64,000 nucleotides of DNA, from the NCBI RefSeq assembly GCF_900635155.1, contig NZ_LR134002.1, positions 930,001 through 994,000 on the forward strand, given 5' to 3'. Positions 41,834-52,700 of this stretch are shown piece by piece. How positions within the stretch are numbered: the stretch's first letter is position 1; each line of letters starts with the position of its first letter. Both the position numbers and the translations under genes were made by a program. Origin of the DNA: Streptococcus sanguinis (GTDB taxonomy: Bacteria; Bacillota; Bacilli; Lactobacillales; Streptococcaceae). The notes below the pieces were generated by a model, which saw only the letters and a list, made by a program, of their open reading frames with translations, was not told where the DNA came from and searched no databases.

Positions 41834-43117
41834 ATGAGTCAAGATGTTAAGTATGATGTGCATGATATGCCAAAGCCAGGTTTGCTTTTAGGACTATCCT
41901 TTCAGCACTTGTTCGCCATGTTTGGGGCGACAGTCTTGGTGCCAATTCTGGTGGGAATTGACCCAGCGGTGGCTCTTTTTTCCAGCGGTCTTGGAACAAT
42001 TGCCCATCTGACTGTTACCAAGTACAAGATTCCAGCCTACATGGGGTCCAGCTTTGCTTATATCGCAGCCATGCAGATGCTTATGAAGACTGATGGTATC
42101 GGAGCGGTTGCTCAGGGAGCTATCACCGGTGGTTTGGTCTACTTTATCGTAGCACTGATTGTCAAGTTTGCTGGCAATGCATGGATTGACAAAGTTCTTC
42201 CCCCTGTAGTGGTAGGCCCCATCATCATGGTCATCGGTCTGAGCTTGGCTGGAACAGCTGTTAGCGATGTGATGAACAAGACTGCAGCTAATGGGGAAAA
42301 GGTGTATGATTTGACCTACTTCATTATCGGAATGGTCACTCTCTTGGCAGTCATCCTCTTTAATATCTATGGTAAGAAGATTGTGGGAATCATCCCAGTC
42401 TTGCTAGGCTTGATAGTTGGCTATATCTTTAGCTTAATTCTAGGGGCTGTGACTGGTCAGGAAATCGTTTCTTTTGCCAAGGTTGGGCAAGCATCTTGGT
42501 TCCACCTTCCGCCTATGAGTCTGCCTTTCTTGGACTACGATGTCAAATTTTATCCTAGTGCGATTTTAACCATGGCGCCTATTGCCTTTGTAACCATGAC
42601 AGAACACTTCGGGCATGTCATGGTGTTGAATAGCTTGACAGGTAAGGACTTCTTCAAGGATCCAGGTCTAGACAAGACCTTGACTGGAGATGGTCTGGCT
42701 CAGATTATTGCAGGGCTTTTCGGAGCACCGCCAGTGACTAGCTACGGAGAGAATATCGGAGTTATGGCGCTCAATAAAATCTACAGCGTCTATGTCATTG
42801 CAGGTGCAGCAGTGCTGGCTATTGTCATGAGCTTTGTGGGAAAGGTCTCAGCCCTGCTCCAATCCATCCCGAGTCCTGTGCTGGGTGGTATTTCCATCGC
42901 CCTCTTTGGGGTAATTGCTTCGAGCGGTCTCAAGATTCTGATCGAAGCACAGACCAACTTTGACAATAAAAAGAATCTCTTGATTGCCAGTGTTATCTTG
43001 GTATCCGGTATCGGTGGTCTGACCTTGCAGCTGTCGGGTCTGCAAATCTCAGGAGTTGCCTTGTCAACTATTCTGGGAATTGTCCTCTATCTTGTCCTGC
43101 CTGAGCCCAAGGATTGA
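41834..43117 (+). CDS. pyrP: Uracil permease (NCS2 family)
   Basis: 427 residues, about 14 membrane segments of the nucleobase/ascorbate transporter fold. Signature regions: GLSFQHLFAMFGATVLVPIL, MTEHFGHVMVLNSLTG (motif with the substrate-contact Glu and His) and GAPPVTSYGENIGVMALNKIYSVYV (the Q/NxGENxGxxxxT-type motif). It imports uracil with protons. It starts eight bases after pyrR and is therefore under the same PyrR attenuation. No second PyrR attenuator is visible before pyrB. Confidence 0.93.
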   Translation: MSQDVKYDVHDMPKPGLLLGLSFQHLFAMFGATVLVPILVGIDPAVALFSSGLGTIAHLTVTKYKIPAYMGSSFAYIAAMQMLMKTDGIGAVAQGAITGGLVYFIVALIVKFAGNAWIDKVLPPVVVGPIIMVIGLSLAGTAVSDVMNKTAANGEKVYDLTYFIIGMVTLLAVILFNIYGKKIVGIIPVLLGLIVGYIFSLILGAVTGQEIVSFAKVGQASWFHLPPMSLPFLDYDVKFYPSAILTMAPIAFVTMTEHFGHVMVLNSLTGKDFFKDPGLDKTLTGDGLAQIIAGLFGAPPVTSYGENIGVMALNKIYSVYVIAGAAVLAIVMSFVGKVSALLQSIPSPVLGGISIALFGVIASSGLKILIEAQTNFDNKKNLLIASVILVSGIGGLTLQLSGLQISGVALSTILGIVLYLVLPEPKD

Positions 43118-43224
43118 GCTAGGCACTAAATCATTAACTTTCGTTCAAAAATAGCTTGCTCTCAGAGCGACTTTACTTGCAGCACTCTGGAAGCCCTCAT
43201 TCTTTCATAAAGGAGAATTACATC

Positions 43225-44142
43225 ATGTCATCCAATCAAATCGCTCTTAAGAACCTTGTTTCTATGGAAACTCTGTCAAATGAAGAAGTTATGGCGCTGA
43301 TTAAACGCGGAATCGAATTTAAAAATGGCGCTAAAGTCCATTATGATGAACAGCATATCGTGTCTAACCTCTTCTTTGAGCCTTCAACTCGGACCCACAA
43401 GGCCTTTGAGGTAGCGGAGTTGAAGTTGGGTTGCGATCTTCTGGACTTTGATGTCAAGACCAGCTCGGTCAACAAAGGAGAAACCTTGTATGACACTATC
43501 CTGACCATGTCTGCCCTTGGCGTCGATGTTTGTGTCATTCGCCACCCTGAAGTAGACTATTACAAAGAGCTAGTGGAAAGCCCGACCATTACGACTTCTA
43601 TCGTAAACGGAGGAGACGGTTCTGGTCAGCATCCTAGCCAAAGCTTGCTGGATCTGATGACCATTTATCAAGAGTTTGGTCGCTTTGAAGGACTCAAGGT
43701 TGCGATTGCTGGTGACTTGGACCATTCGCGCGTGGCTAAGTCAAACATGCAGATTCTCAAGCGCTTGGGGGCAGAGCTCTACTTTGCTGGTCCGGAAGAA
43801 TGGCGGAGCCAGGAGTTTGCGGACTATGGTAAGTTTGTCACTATTGATGAGGTGATTGATCAAGTGGATGTCATGATGTTCCTGCGCGTGCAGCATGAGC
43901 GCCATGACTACGAGTCCATCTTTTCAAAAGAAAATTACCACAGACTGCATGGTCTGACTCAAGAGCGTTATGACCGCATGAAAGATACGGCGATTCTGAT
44001 GCATCCGGCTCCAGTTAACCGTGATGTAGAAATTGCGGATCATCTAGTCGAAGCACCAAAATCGCGTATCGTTGAACAAATGACTAACGGCGTCTTTGTC
44101 AGAATGGCTATTATCGAAGCAGTTCTGAAAGGCCGTCAATAA
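43225..44142 (+). CDS. pyrB: Aspartate carbamoyltransferase catalytic chain
   Basis: 305 residues from ATG 43225 ([18 protein letters not shown]), behind AAAGGAG; the frame extends upstream but without a ribosome site. Carbamoyl-phosphate loop [30 protein letters not shown] and [11 protein letters not shown] are all present. It condenses carbamoyl phosphate with aspartate to give carbamoylaspartate, the first committed step of pyrimidine synthesis. No pyrI regulatory chain is present, as usual in Firmicutes. Confidence 0.96.
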   Translation: MSSNQIALKNLVSMETLSNEEVMALIKRGIEFKNGAKVHYDEQHIVSNLFFEPSTRTHKAFEVAELKLGCDLLDFDVKTSSVNKGETLYDTILTMSALGVDVCVIRHPEVDYYKELVESPTITTSIVNGGDGSGQHPSQSLLDLMTIYQEFGRFEGLKVAIAGDLDHSRVAKSNMQILKRLGAELYFAGPEEWRSQEFADYGKFVTIDEVIDQVDVMMFLRVQHERHDYESIFSKENYHRLHGLTQERYDRMKDTAILMHPAPVNRDVEIADHLVEAPKSRIVEQMTNGVFVRMAIIEAVLKGRQ

Positions 44143-44158
44143 TCTCGGACAGTAGGCC

Positions 44159-44195
44159 GGGAGTGGGTGAAGCTATGTGAAGCAATCCCACTCCC
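44159..44195 (+). other. Stable hairpin between pyrB and carA
   Basis: GGGAGTGGG / CCCACTCCC perfect 9-bp stem with a 19-base loop, followed by TATTATTATA rather than a T-run. May tune carAB expression or mRNA stability rather than terminate. Confidence 0.5.
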
Positions 44196-44256
44196 TATTA
44201 TTATATATCTTATGTGGATGGTCGTGGGCGGTCTGCATCTTGGACAGGAGGGAACA

Positions 44257-45333
44257 ATGGCAAAGAGACTTTTAATATTAGAAAACGGCATGATTTTCGA
44301 AGGGGAAGCTTTTGGAGCGGATCTTTTCGTAACAGGCGAAATCGTCTTTAACACAGGCATGACTGGCTATCAGGAATCGATTACGGACCAGTCTTATAAC
44401 GGCCAAATTTTGACCTTTACCTATCCCTTGGTTGGAAATTATGGTGTCAATCGGGACGACTATGAATCCATTCTGCCGACCTGTAAGGGAGTGGTGGTCT
44501 ATGAGTATGCACGCCGTGCCAGCAATTGGCGCCAGCAATTGTCTTTGGATGAGTTCCTCAAAATCAAAAAGATACCAGGCATTTCGGGAATTGATACAAG
44601 GGCACTAACCAAGATTATCCGCCAGCATGGAACTATGCGGGCGACGATTGCCAATGCGGATGATAGTATTGAGCATTTGCAAGACCAGCTGCAGGCGACA
44701 GTTCTGCCGACTGATAACATCAAGCAGGTGTCTACCAAGCAGTCTTATCCAGCTCCGGGCACTGGTCGCAGTGTGGTATTGGTGGACTTTGGTCTCAAAC
44801 ACTCTATCCTTCGAGAATTAGCCAAACGCAACTGCAACGTGACAGTAGTACCTTATGATACCAGAGCTGAGGAAATTCTCCAGCTCAATCCTGACGGCGT
44901 CATGCTGTCAAATGGACCGGGCAATCCGGAAGATGTGCCGGAGGCTCTGGACATGATTCGTGGTGTTCAGGGCAAGATTCCAATTTTTGGGATCTGTATG
45001 GGACATCAGCTCTTCTCCATGGCTAACGGTGCCAAGACGCATAAGATGAAGTTCGGCCACCGTGGCTTCAACCATGCGGTACGCGAGATTGCAACAGGCC
45101 GAGTTGACTTTACCAGTCAAAATCACGGCTATGCCGTCAGTCGTGAGGATTTGCCAGAATGCCTGATTGTGACTCATGAAGAAATCAATGATAAGTCTGT
45201 CGAAGGTGTGCGCCATCGGGATTATCCTGCTTTTTCAGTGCAGTTCCACCCAGATGCTGCGCCGGGACCGCATGATGCAGACTATCTCTTTGACGAGTTT
45301 ATGGAAATGATGGATGCCCATCAGGCTTACTAG
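44257..45333 (+). CDS. carA: Carbamoyl-phosphate synthase small (glutaminase) chain
   Basis: 358 residues from ATG 44257 ([21 protein letters not shown]) behind AGGAGGGA; the longer open frame upstream runs through the intergenic hairpin. N-terminal CPSase small-chain domain ([16 protein letters not shown]) and C-terminal class I glutamine amidotransferase with nucleophile Cys in [10 protein letters not shown] and the catalytic His/Glu in [12 protein letters not shown]. It supplies ammonia from glutamine to CarB. The next gene follows after 23 bases. Confidence 0.96.
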   Translation: MAKRLLILENGMIFEGEAFGADLFVTGEIVFNTGMTGYQESITDQSYNGQILTFTYPLVGNYGVNRDDYESILPTCKGVVVYEYARRASNWRQQLSLDEFLKIKKIPGISGIDTRALTKIIRQHGTMRATIANADDSIEHLQDQLQATVLPTDNIKQVSTKQSYPAPGTGRSVVLVDFGLKHSILRELAKRNCNVTVVPYDTRAEEILQLNPDGVMLSNGPGNPEDVPEALDMIRGVQGKIPIFGICMGHQLFSMANGAKTHKMKFGHRGFNHAVREIATGRVDFTSQNHGYAVSREDLPECLIVTHEEINDKSVEGVRHRDYPAFSVQFHPDAAPGPHDADYLFDEFMEMMDAHQAY

Positions 45334-45356
45334 GAAGCAAGATTGAGAGGTGCACT

Positions 45357-48300
45357 ATGCCAAAACGTAAAGATATTCAGAAAATTATGGTCATCGGTTC
45401 TGGTCCTATCGTTATCGGTCAGGCTGCGGAGTTTGACTATGCAGGAACTCAAGCTTGCCTGTCCTTGAAAGAAGAGGGTTACAGTGTTGTCTTGGTTAAT
45501 TCTAACCCAGCAACCATCATGACGGATAAGGAAATTGCGGACCGGGTTTATATCGAGCCCATCACACTGGAGTTTGTTGCGCGGATTTTGCGTAAGGAGC
45601 GGCCAGATGCTCTTCTGCCTACTCTGGGCGGCCAGACCGGACTCAATATGGCCATGGAATTATCCAAGTCAGGGCTTTTAGAAGAGCTGGGAGTAGAGCT
45701 CTTAGGAACCAAGCTGTCGGCCATTGACCAAGCGGAAGACCGGGATCTCTTCAAGCAGCTGATGGAAGAGCTAGGCCAGCCCATCCCTGAGTCAGAAATT
45801 GTCAATACAGTGGATGAAGCACTGGAATTTGCGGCTGGCATCGGCTATCCAGTCATTGTCCGTCCGGCATTTACACTGGGAGGAACTGGCGGCGGTATCT
45901 GTAGCAATGAAGAAGAGCTGCAAGAAATCGCAGAAAATGGCCTCAAACTCTCTCCGGTTACCCAGTGTCTGATCGAGCGCTCCATAGCTGGCTTTAAAGA
46001 AATCGAATACGAAGTCATGCGGGATGGTGCTGACAATGCGCTGGTCGTCTGTAACATGGAAAACTTTGACCCAGTCGGCATCCACACAGGGGATTCTATC
46101 GTTTTTGCACCTAGTCAGACCATCTCAGATTATGAATACCAGATGCTGCGGGATGCCAGTCTCAAGATTATCCGTGCGCTGAAGATTGAGGGTGGCTGTA
46201 ATGTGCAGCTGGCTCTGGATCCGCATAGTTTCAAATACTATGTAATCGAGGTCAATCCACGGGTTTCCCGCTCATCAGCCCTGGCCTCTAAGGCGACTGG
46301 CTATCCGATTGCCAAGTTGGCAGCAAAAATCGCAGTAGGGCTTACATTGGATGAAATCATTAATCCGGTGACAGGTTCTACTTATGCTATGTTTGAGCCG
46401 GCTCTGGACTATGTGGTCGCTAAGATTCCGCGCTTTCCATTTGATAAGTTCGAGCAGGGTGAGCGCCGTCTGGGAACCCAGATGAAGGCGACCGGCGAAG
46501 TCATGGCTATCGGCCGCAATATCGAGGAGAGTCTGCTCAAGGCTTGCCGCTCTCTGGAAGTTGGTGTGGACCACAATGAGTTGCCTGCTCTCAGTCAAGT
46601 AAGCGATGATGAGCTGATGAGGAAGATTGTCAAGGCGCAAGACGACCGGATTTTCTACATCTCAGAGGCTATTCGTCGTGGTTACAGTACGGATGAAATT
46701 GCCGAGCTGACCAAGATTGATGTCTTTTTCCTGGATAAGCTGCTCCATATTTACGAAATTGAGCAGGAGCTGGCCAGTCATATCGGAGATAGCTATGTGC
46801 TTAAGAAAGCCAAGCAAAATGGCTTTGCGGATACTAAGATTGCATCCTTGTGGGGTATGACAGCTGAGCAGGTGCGTCGCATCCGGCAGGAGCAAAAGAT
46901 TGTGCCGGTTTACAAGATGGTGGATACCTGTGCTGCTGAGTTCGAGTCTGCGACGCCTTATTTCTACTCCACCTATGGTTTTGAAAATGAATCTGTCAAA
47001 TCCAGCAAGGAATCAGTTCTGGTACTGGGCTCTGGTCCTATCCGAATCGGGCAGGGAGTCGAGTTTGACTATGCGACCGTTCATTCTGTAAAAGCTATTC
47101 AGGCAGCTGGTTATGAAGCGATTATCATGAACAGTAATCCAGAGACTGTATCAACTGACTTTTCTGTCTCTGACAAGCTCTACTTTGAGCCGTTGACCTT
47201 TGAAGATGTCATGAATGTTATTGAGCTGGAGCAGCCTAAGGGTGTTATCGTACAGTTTGGCGGGCAGACAGCTATTAATCTGGCAGAGCCTCTGTCCAAG
47301 GCTGGTGTTAAGATTTTAGGCACCCAAGTAGCGGACTTGGATCGAGCTGAGGACCGGGATCTCTTTGAGCAAGCGCTGAAGGAGCTGGATATTCCGCAGC
47401 CGCCGGGTCAGACGGCCACTAATGAAGAGGAGGCAGTAGAGGCTGCTCGTAAGATTGGCTTCCCTGTTCTGGTGCGACCTTCCTATGTCTTGGGTGGCCG
47501 TGCCATGGAAATCGTAGAAAACGAAGCGGATCTACGTTCTTATATGAGAACAGCGGTTAAGGCCAGTCCAGACCATCCGGTTTTGGTCGATTCTTACATT
47601 GTTGGGGATGAGTGCGAAGTGGATGCCATTTCTGATGGCCGTCAGGTCTTGATTCCAGGGATTATGGAGCATATCGAGCGTGCAGGAGTTCACTCAGGGG
47701 ATTCCATGGCAGCCTATCCGCCGCAAACCTTATCTCAGAAAGTCAAGGATACTATTGCAGACTATACCAAACGTTTGGCTCTAGGATTGAACTGTATCGG
47801 CATGATGAATATTCAGTTCGTCATCAAAGATGAGCAGGTCTATGTCATTGAGGTCAATCCGCGTGCCAGCCGGACCGTTCCTTTCTTGTCCAAGGTGACC
47901 GATATTCCGATGGCGCAAGTAGCGACTCGTTTGATCCTTGGAGAAAGTCTGGCAGAGCTGGGTTATGAAGACGGCCTTCATCCAGAAAGTTCCATGGTTC
48001 ATATCAAGGCGCCAGTCTTCTCTTTTACTAAGTTGGCGAAGGTTGACAGTCTTTTGGGACCAGAGATGAAGTCTACCGGCGAAGTTATGGGCAGTGATCG
48101 CACGCTTGAAAAAGCACTCTACAAGGCTTTTGAGGCTTCCTATCTCCATTTGCCAAACTTTGGAAATGTCGTCTTTACTATTGCAGATGATAGCAAGGAA
48201 GAAGCCCTGCAGCTAGCTCAGCGTTTTGCCAATATTGGCTATGGTATCTGGGCAACAAAGGGAACAGCCTCCTATTTTGAAAATCATGGTCTCCATGTTC

Positions 48301-48536
48301 GTCTGGTGGAAAAAATCGGCAGTGATGATAACAAGGACATCCCAGCCTATATCCGCAAGGGCAAGGTTCAGGCTATTATCAACACGGTCGGAACTAAGCG
48401 GACAGCAGACAAGCATGGTCAAATTATCCGTAGCTCAGCGATTGAGCATGGAGTGCCTCTCTTTACCGCCTTGGACACAGCTGATGCCATGCTGAAGGTA
48501 CTGGAAAGCCGCAGTTTCACTACAGAAGCGATTTAG
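45357..48536 (+). CDS. carB: Carbamoyl-phosphate synthase large chain
   Basis: 1059 residues, full length. Two homologous ATP-grasp halves: the first begins [25 protein letters not shown], the second [24 protein letters not shown], each with its own IEVNPRxSR(S/T) metal-binding motif ([17 protein letters not shown] and [17 protein letters not shown]). The C-terminal MGS-like allosteric domain (~930-1059: [30 protein letters not shown]) binds effectors such as UMP. It makes carbamoyl phosphate for pyrimidines and arginine. A terminator follows about 160 bases downstream. Confidence 0.97.
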   Translation: MPKRKDIQKIMVIGSGPIVIGQAAEFDYAGTQACLSLKEEGYSVVLVNSNPATIMTDKEIADRVYIEPITLEFVARILRKERPDALLPTLGGQTGLNMAMELSKSGLLEELGVELLGTKLSAIDQAEDRDLFKQLMEELGQPIPESEIVNTVDEALEFAAGIGYPVIVRPAFTLGGTGGGICSNEEELQEIAENGLKLSPVTQCLIERSIAGFKEIEYEVMRDGADNALVVCNMENFDPVGIHTGDSIVFAPSQTISDYEYQMLRDASLKIIRALKIEGGCNVQLALDPHSFKYYVIEVNPRVSRSSALASKATGYPIAKLAAKIAVGLTLDEIINPVTGSTYAMFEPALDYVVAKIPRFPFDKFEQGERRLGTQMKATGEVMAIGRNIEESLLKACRSLEVGVDHNELPALSQVSDDELMRKIVKAQDDRIFYISEAIRRGYSTDEIAELTKIDVFFLDKLLHIYEIEQELASHIGDSYVLKKAKQNGFADTKIASLWGMTAEQVRRIRQEQKIVPVYKMVDTCAAEFESATPYFYSTYGFENESVKSSKESVLVLGSGPIRIGQGVEFDYATVHSVKAIQAAGYEAIIMNSNPETVSTDFSVSDKLYFEPLTFEDVMNVIELEQPKGVIVQFGGQTAINLAEPLSKAGVKILGTQVADLDRAEDRDLFEQALKELDIPQPPGQTATNEEEAVEAARKIGFPVLVRPSYVLGGRAMEIVENEADLRSYMRTAVKASPDHPVLVDSYIVGDECEVDAISDGRQVLIPGIMEHIERAGVHSGDSMAAYPPQTLSQKVKDTIADYTKRLALGLNCIGMMNIQFVIKDEQVYVIEVNPRASRTVPFLSKVTDIPMAQVATRLILGESLAELGYEDGLHPESSMVHIKAPVFSFTKLAKVDSLLGPEMKSTGEVMGSDRTLEKALYKAFEASYLHLPNFGNVVFTIADDSKEEALQLAQRFANIGYGIWATKGTASYFENHGLHVRLVEKIGSDDNKDIPAYIRKGKVQAIINTVGTKRTADKHGQIIRSSAIEHGVPLFTALDTADAMLKVLESRSFTTEAI

Positions 48537-48693
48537 AGATGGAGTTTTCAGTTCCAGATTGTCATTTGACAGTCTCAAAGTCGGAAAAGTAATCTCATAC
48601 AGTTAAGCTTGAAAAATGAATCTGTATAAGCTTATTCTGTCCTTGAATAGTGATAGTAAATAACCTTTCAAATATAATGAATTAAAAGCAAAG

Positions 48694-48725
48694 AGGAAGT
48701 GGGAAAGAATCCTACTTCCTTTTTT
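48694..48725 (+). terminator. Intrinsic terminator of the pyrimidine operon
   Basis: AGGAAGTGGG / CCTACTTCCT stem (one G-T pair), loop AAAGAAT, then TTTTTC. The 157 bases between carB and this hairpin hold nothing else I can identify. Confidence 0.88.
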
Positions 48726-48744
48726 CTTTATTTTCTTAAAAAAC

Positions 48745-48773
48745 TTGACAAAGAAGTTGACAAAGTGTATGAT
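48745..48773 (+). promoter_or_regulatory. adcAII-pht promoter
   Basis: TTGACA (48745-48750), 17 bases, TATGAT (48768-48773). A second TTGACA at 48757-48762 has no matching -10. Confidence 0.8.
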
Positions 48774-48774
48774 A

Positions 48775-48798
48775 TTAACCAGTTAATAAACTGGTTAA
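48775..48798. promoter_or_regulatory. AdcR boxes of the adcAII-pht operon
   Basis: TTAACCAGTTAA (48775-48786), an exact AdcR motif, directly followed by TAAACTGGTTAA (48787-48798) with one mismatch. They lie immediately after the -10. Confidence 0.88.
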
Positions 48799-48818
48799 TA
48801 ATGAGTTAAGGAGATATT

Positions 48819-49757
48819 ATGAAACGAGCTTTAAAATTCTCAGCTTGCCTTAGCATGCTGGCCCTGGTCTTGTGTCTCTGGGCTTGTCAGTCTCAAAAGG
48901 AATCCAGTCCATCCAGTACGTCGCAAGGATTGAGGATTGTAACCAGCTTTTATCCTATTTACTCCATGGTTAAGGCTATATCGGGCGATTTGAATGACGT
49001 GCGCATGATTCAGTCTAGCAGCGGTATTCATGATTTTGAGCCTTCAGCCAATGACGTAGCAGCCATCTATGATGCAGATGTCTTTGTCTATCACTCGCGG
49101 ACTTTGGAGTCCTGGGCTGGAGAGCTGAATCCTAGTCTCAAGAATTCCAAGGTTCAAGTCCTTGAGGCTTCTCAGGGAATGGAGCTGGATCGAGTCGCTG
49201 GCTTGGAAGATGTCCAAGCGGGAGAGGGAGTGGATGAGAAGACGCTCTTTGACCCCCATACCTGGTTGGATCCTCAGAAGGCTGCGGAGGAAGCCCAGAT
49301 TATCGCCGACAGGCTGTCGGAGTTGGATAGTGACCATCGGGATACTTACCAGGCCAATGCCCGAAAATTTCAAGAAGAGGCCAAGGAGTTGACGGAGCGC
49401 TATCAGAAGATTTTTGATAAAGTGTCCAACAAAACCTTTGTCACCCAGCATACTGCCTTTTCTTATCTAGCCAAGCGATTCGGGCTGGCCCAGCTGGGTA
49501 TTGCTGGTATTTCACCGGAGCAGGAGCCTAGTCCGCGCCAGCTGACAGAGATAGAAGACTTTGTCAAGGAGCACCAGGTGAAGACCATTTTTGTGGAAAG
49601 CAATGCTTCTTCCAAAGTGGCTCAAACCTTGGTCAAGGCGACCGGTGTACAAATCAAGGAGCTGAATCCTCTGGAAGCAGACCCAGCCAATCAACTATCT
49701 TATTTAGAAAATTTAGAAAAAAATCTAGCTGTTTTAGCTAAAGATTTGAAAGGATAA
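48819..49757 (+). CDS. adcAII: Zinc-binding lipoprotein AdcAII/Lmb (metal ABC transporter)
   Basis: 312 residues. Lipobox L20-W-A-C23 after a hydrophobic signal. Cluster A-I (ZnuA-like) fold; the zinc ligands expected for AdcAII/Lmb are seen at H71 (SGIHDFEPS), H147 (FDPHTWLDP), H211 (TQHTAFSYL) and a C-terminal Glu (LNPLE, ~E286). The His-rich loop of AdcA is absent, as in AdcAII. It hands zinc to the AdcCB permease, not encoded here. GGAGA precedes the ATG. The Pht gene begins nine bases after its stop, as in pneumococcus adcAII-phtD, where the two cooperate in zinc capture. Confidence 0.93.
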   Translation: MKRALKFSACLSMLALVLCLWACQSQKESSPSSTSQGLRIVTSFYPIYSMVKAISGDLNDVRMIQSSSGIHDFEPSANDVAAIYDADVFVYHSRTLESWAGELNPSLKNSKVQVLEASQGMELDRVAGLEDVQAGEGVDEKTLFDPHTWLDPQKAAEEAQIIADRLSELDSDHRDTYQANARKFQEEAKELTERYQKIFDKVSNKTFVTQHTAFSYLAKRFGLAQLGIAGISPEQEPSPRQLTEIEDFVKEHQVKTIFVESNASSKVAQTLVKATGVQIKELNPLEADPANQLSYLENLEKNLAVLAKDLKG

Positions 49758-49766
49758 AAGACAACC

Positions 49767-52700
49767 ATGAAAAAGAAATATTTCCTTGCTTCAGCTACTG
49801 TATTAGCTCTTGGTCTCGGAACTTACGGGCTTATCCAATGGCAATCTCAGCCTCGACCCCAGACCAAAGATAACAAAGTAGCCTATATTGAGGACAAGAC
49901 TTCGGGTGACAAGACGGATAAAAATAAAAATTTGACACCTGACCAAATCAATGATGAAGAAGGTATTGAAGCAGAGCAAATCGTCGTGAAAATCACAGAT
50001 CAGGGCTATGTCACTTCCCATGGAGACCATTATCATTACTTTGACGGGAAGGTTCCTTTTGATGCCATTATCAGCGAAGAGCTGATTATACGAGATCCTA
50101 ACTACACGCTGCAGGAAGCGGATATTGTCAATGAGGTCAAGGATGGCTATATCATCAAGCTAGATGGGAAGTATTATCTCTACCTCAAGGATGCCAAGCA
50201 TACCAGTAATGTCCGCTCGGTAGATGAGATTGCACGGCAGAAGAAGCTGCATAAGACCAAGGAAGAAGGCGATAGTGGCAAATCTTCCACTACAAAATCA
50301 AGCAGAACTCGCGATTTCAGTCAACCTAGCAAGTCCTTAGCTGCGGGAAAGACGGCAGCAGACCTTGCAGGAATTTCCCACCAAGGGCAAGGGGGATATA
50401 AAACGGATGACGGTTATACTTTCAGCCCCTCTGACGTCATCGAGGATACTGGCGATGCTTTTATCGTGCCGCATGGCGGCCATTTTCACTACATTCCCAA
50501 GAGAGACTTGTCGCCGGCAGAATTGGCTGCGGCTCAGAGCTACTGGAATAGCAGGCAGGCCGGCGGACGGGTGAATCAGCCTGTCTACAACAGGACGATT
50601 GCTTCTTCCGATACTTGGAATCAGAATAGTGCTATCAATCAGGGTGGACTAGTCTCAAATCCGACTCCACAGCTGCCAAATCATTCAAAGATTGAGCAGC
50701 CAAGTCCTAGCATAGAGGCAATTCAGCCGAGTCCGTCCAATCCGCTCCAGCCGTCTCAGCCATCCTTGCCAAGTCTGCTGCAGCAACTCTATGCCCTGCC
50801 TCAATCTCAGCGCTATCATGAAGGGGACGGTGTGGTCTTTGACCCACTGAAAATCAGCCGCCGGACAGAAAATGGGGTCGTTATCCCCCACGGAGACCAT
50901 CATCATTTTATTCCTTATGACAAGCTGTCAGACTTGGAAGCGAAGATTGCCCGTTTGATTCCTATTGGATATATTTACCAGCCTCTGGGAGATCCACTGC
51001 AAGCTTTGAAGCCTCAGCTACCGTCACAGCCTGATCACGACCATGGTTTTCATGCGGAGTCTGTCATTGGCAAGGACGACCAAGGCTACATGGTATCGCA
51101 CGGAGATCATGCTCATTACTTTTACAAGAAAGACTTAACTGCTGAACAGATTCAAGCAGCTGAGAAGGTCTTGGCCAAGCAGCAGCCAGCAAAACCATCT
51201 GCAGCAGTCAATGACGCTGAACGCTATTCACGCGATGCCAGCGATGAGGAAAAGATTTCTTATATCTGCCAAACCTATGGCGTTCCCAAAGAAGCGGTTC
51301 GCATCTCAAATGGTTTCTTTGTCTTTAATAACCCTGACCAAGCCTATGATCCGACTCATATCCACCCCTATGCTGTCCGCAAGGAGCATGTCCGCATTCC
51401 CCTGGTAACGGGCAATGCAGAGCTGGACTTCATGAATGAGCTCTACACAACAGCCCTTCGCTCAGGTCTGTCGCCTTACAGTCTGCAAGTTGAAGATGGT
51501 CAGTTTGTCATTCCTCATGGCGACCACAATCACTATATCAAGATCCAGTCCAAGGGCGCTGCAGAAGCCTTGAAAAATCGCCTGTCGCAGATTCAATCTA
51601 AGTATGAGCAAGGCGATTATGATGAGGCTGCTGTTTTGCGAAAAGTAGAAAGCCTAAAAGCAGACAGTCAGCGTCTCTATGCCGATGATCCTCTGATGCA
51701 GCGGCGGATTGAGCTAGCTTTGGGACAGTTTGTGGAAACTATGAAGAAGCTGCCTAGCAACTCAACAGCTGGTTATCTGAACAGTCTGGATAACTTTGAT
51801 AAGCAGTTTATCCATGTGGATCAGACGGTCAAGCCAATTCAAGAGACCGAGCTGGACAAGACCTATCAAGGGCTTTTGGAGAGAATGAACCGACTTGATA
51901 CGGATAGCTATGCATTGAAGAAAGCTGACTTGCTACAGCGTCTGCAAAAGGCATATGCCAGCCAGAATCAAGATGAAATGGCAGAGCTTGGACAATTACT
52001 ATCCGCTTTAGAAGATTATCATGATCGGACAGGCGTCACAGCGGTTGATTACATTCGTTATTTCTACCAAGCTTTGGAGGATGGGCGTTTGAGCCCTGAG
52101 CTGCGCAGAAAAGCAGCTGGGCTGACCTTGACTCTCTATAAGTCTCAAGCCTTTATAGAAGCGACCAATCTCCAGCAGCTTTTCCCCGCTCTCTATCAGA
52201 CTAAAAAAGAGATTGCAGCTGCCCTTGCTAGCGGTCAGCCTTCTCCATCCTCTGAAAAGACAGAGCTGGATCAGGGAGAGCCAGATCAGCCAACCTACAA
52301 AGCCATGATTTATGACTTTTTGAAGGGTATTTATGACGATTTTGGCACCTCGGATGATAGCGAAAAGAGCGCTCAAGCACTTGTCTTCCTTGGAAAAGCG
52401 CAGGAACTACTTGGAGAAGTAAAGGACCAAAACAGCCGGGCAGACTATGCAGCTAGAATCTTGGAATTAGGTAAAGAGTTAAAGAGCAGCAGCTCAGACA
52501 AGCAAACTCTGCTGGCAGCAAGTCAGCAGCTTTTGGACCAGATGAGCCGGACCATTGCTGGGCAAAAGGAAGAGCCGTCTAATACGGAAAATCAGGAAGT
52601 TTATCAGCAGCTTTATAATCTGCTCATGTCTATCCATCAGTATTTGGAAAAGAATCAAGGAAGTGAGCAGCAATACCAGCAGCTGGACCAGCTTTTTGAT

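Noticed and set aside
44167..44256. Upstream extension of carA (30 codons)
   Set aside because: It runs through the intergenic hairpin, whereas AGGAGGGA sits right before ATG 44257, the conserved start.
48745..48762. Two TTGACA copies as tandem promoters
   Set aside because: Only the first has a -10 at 17 bases; the second would place its -10 inside the AdcR box with no match.
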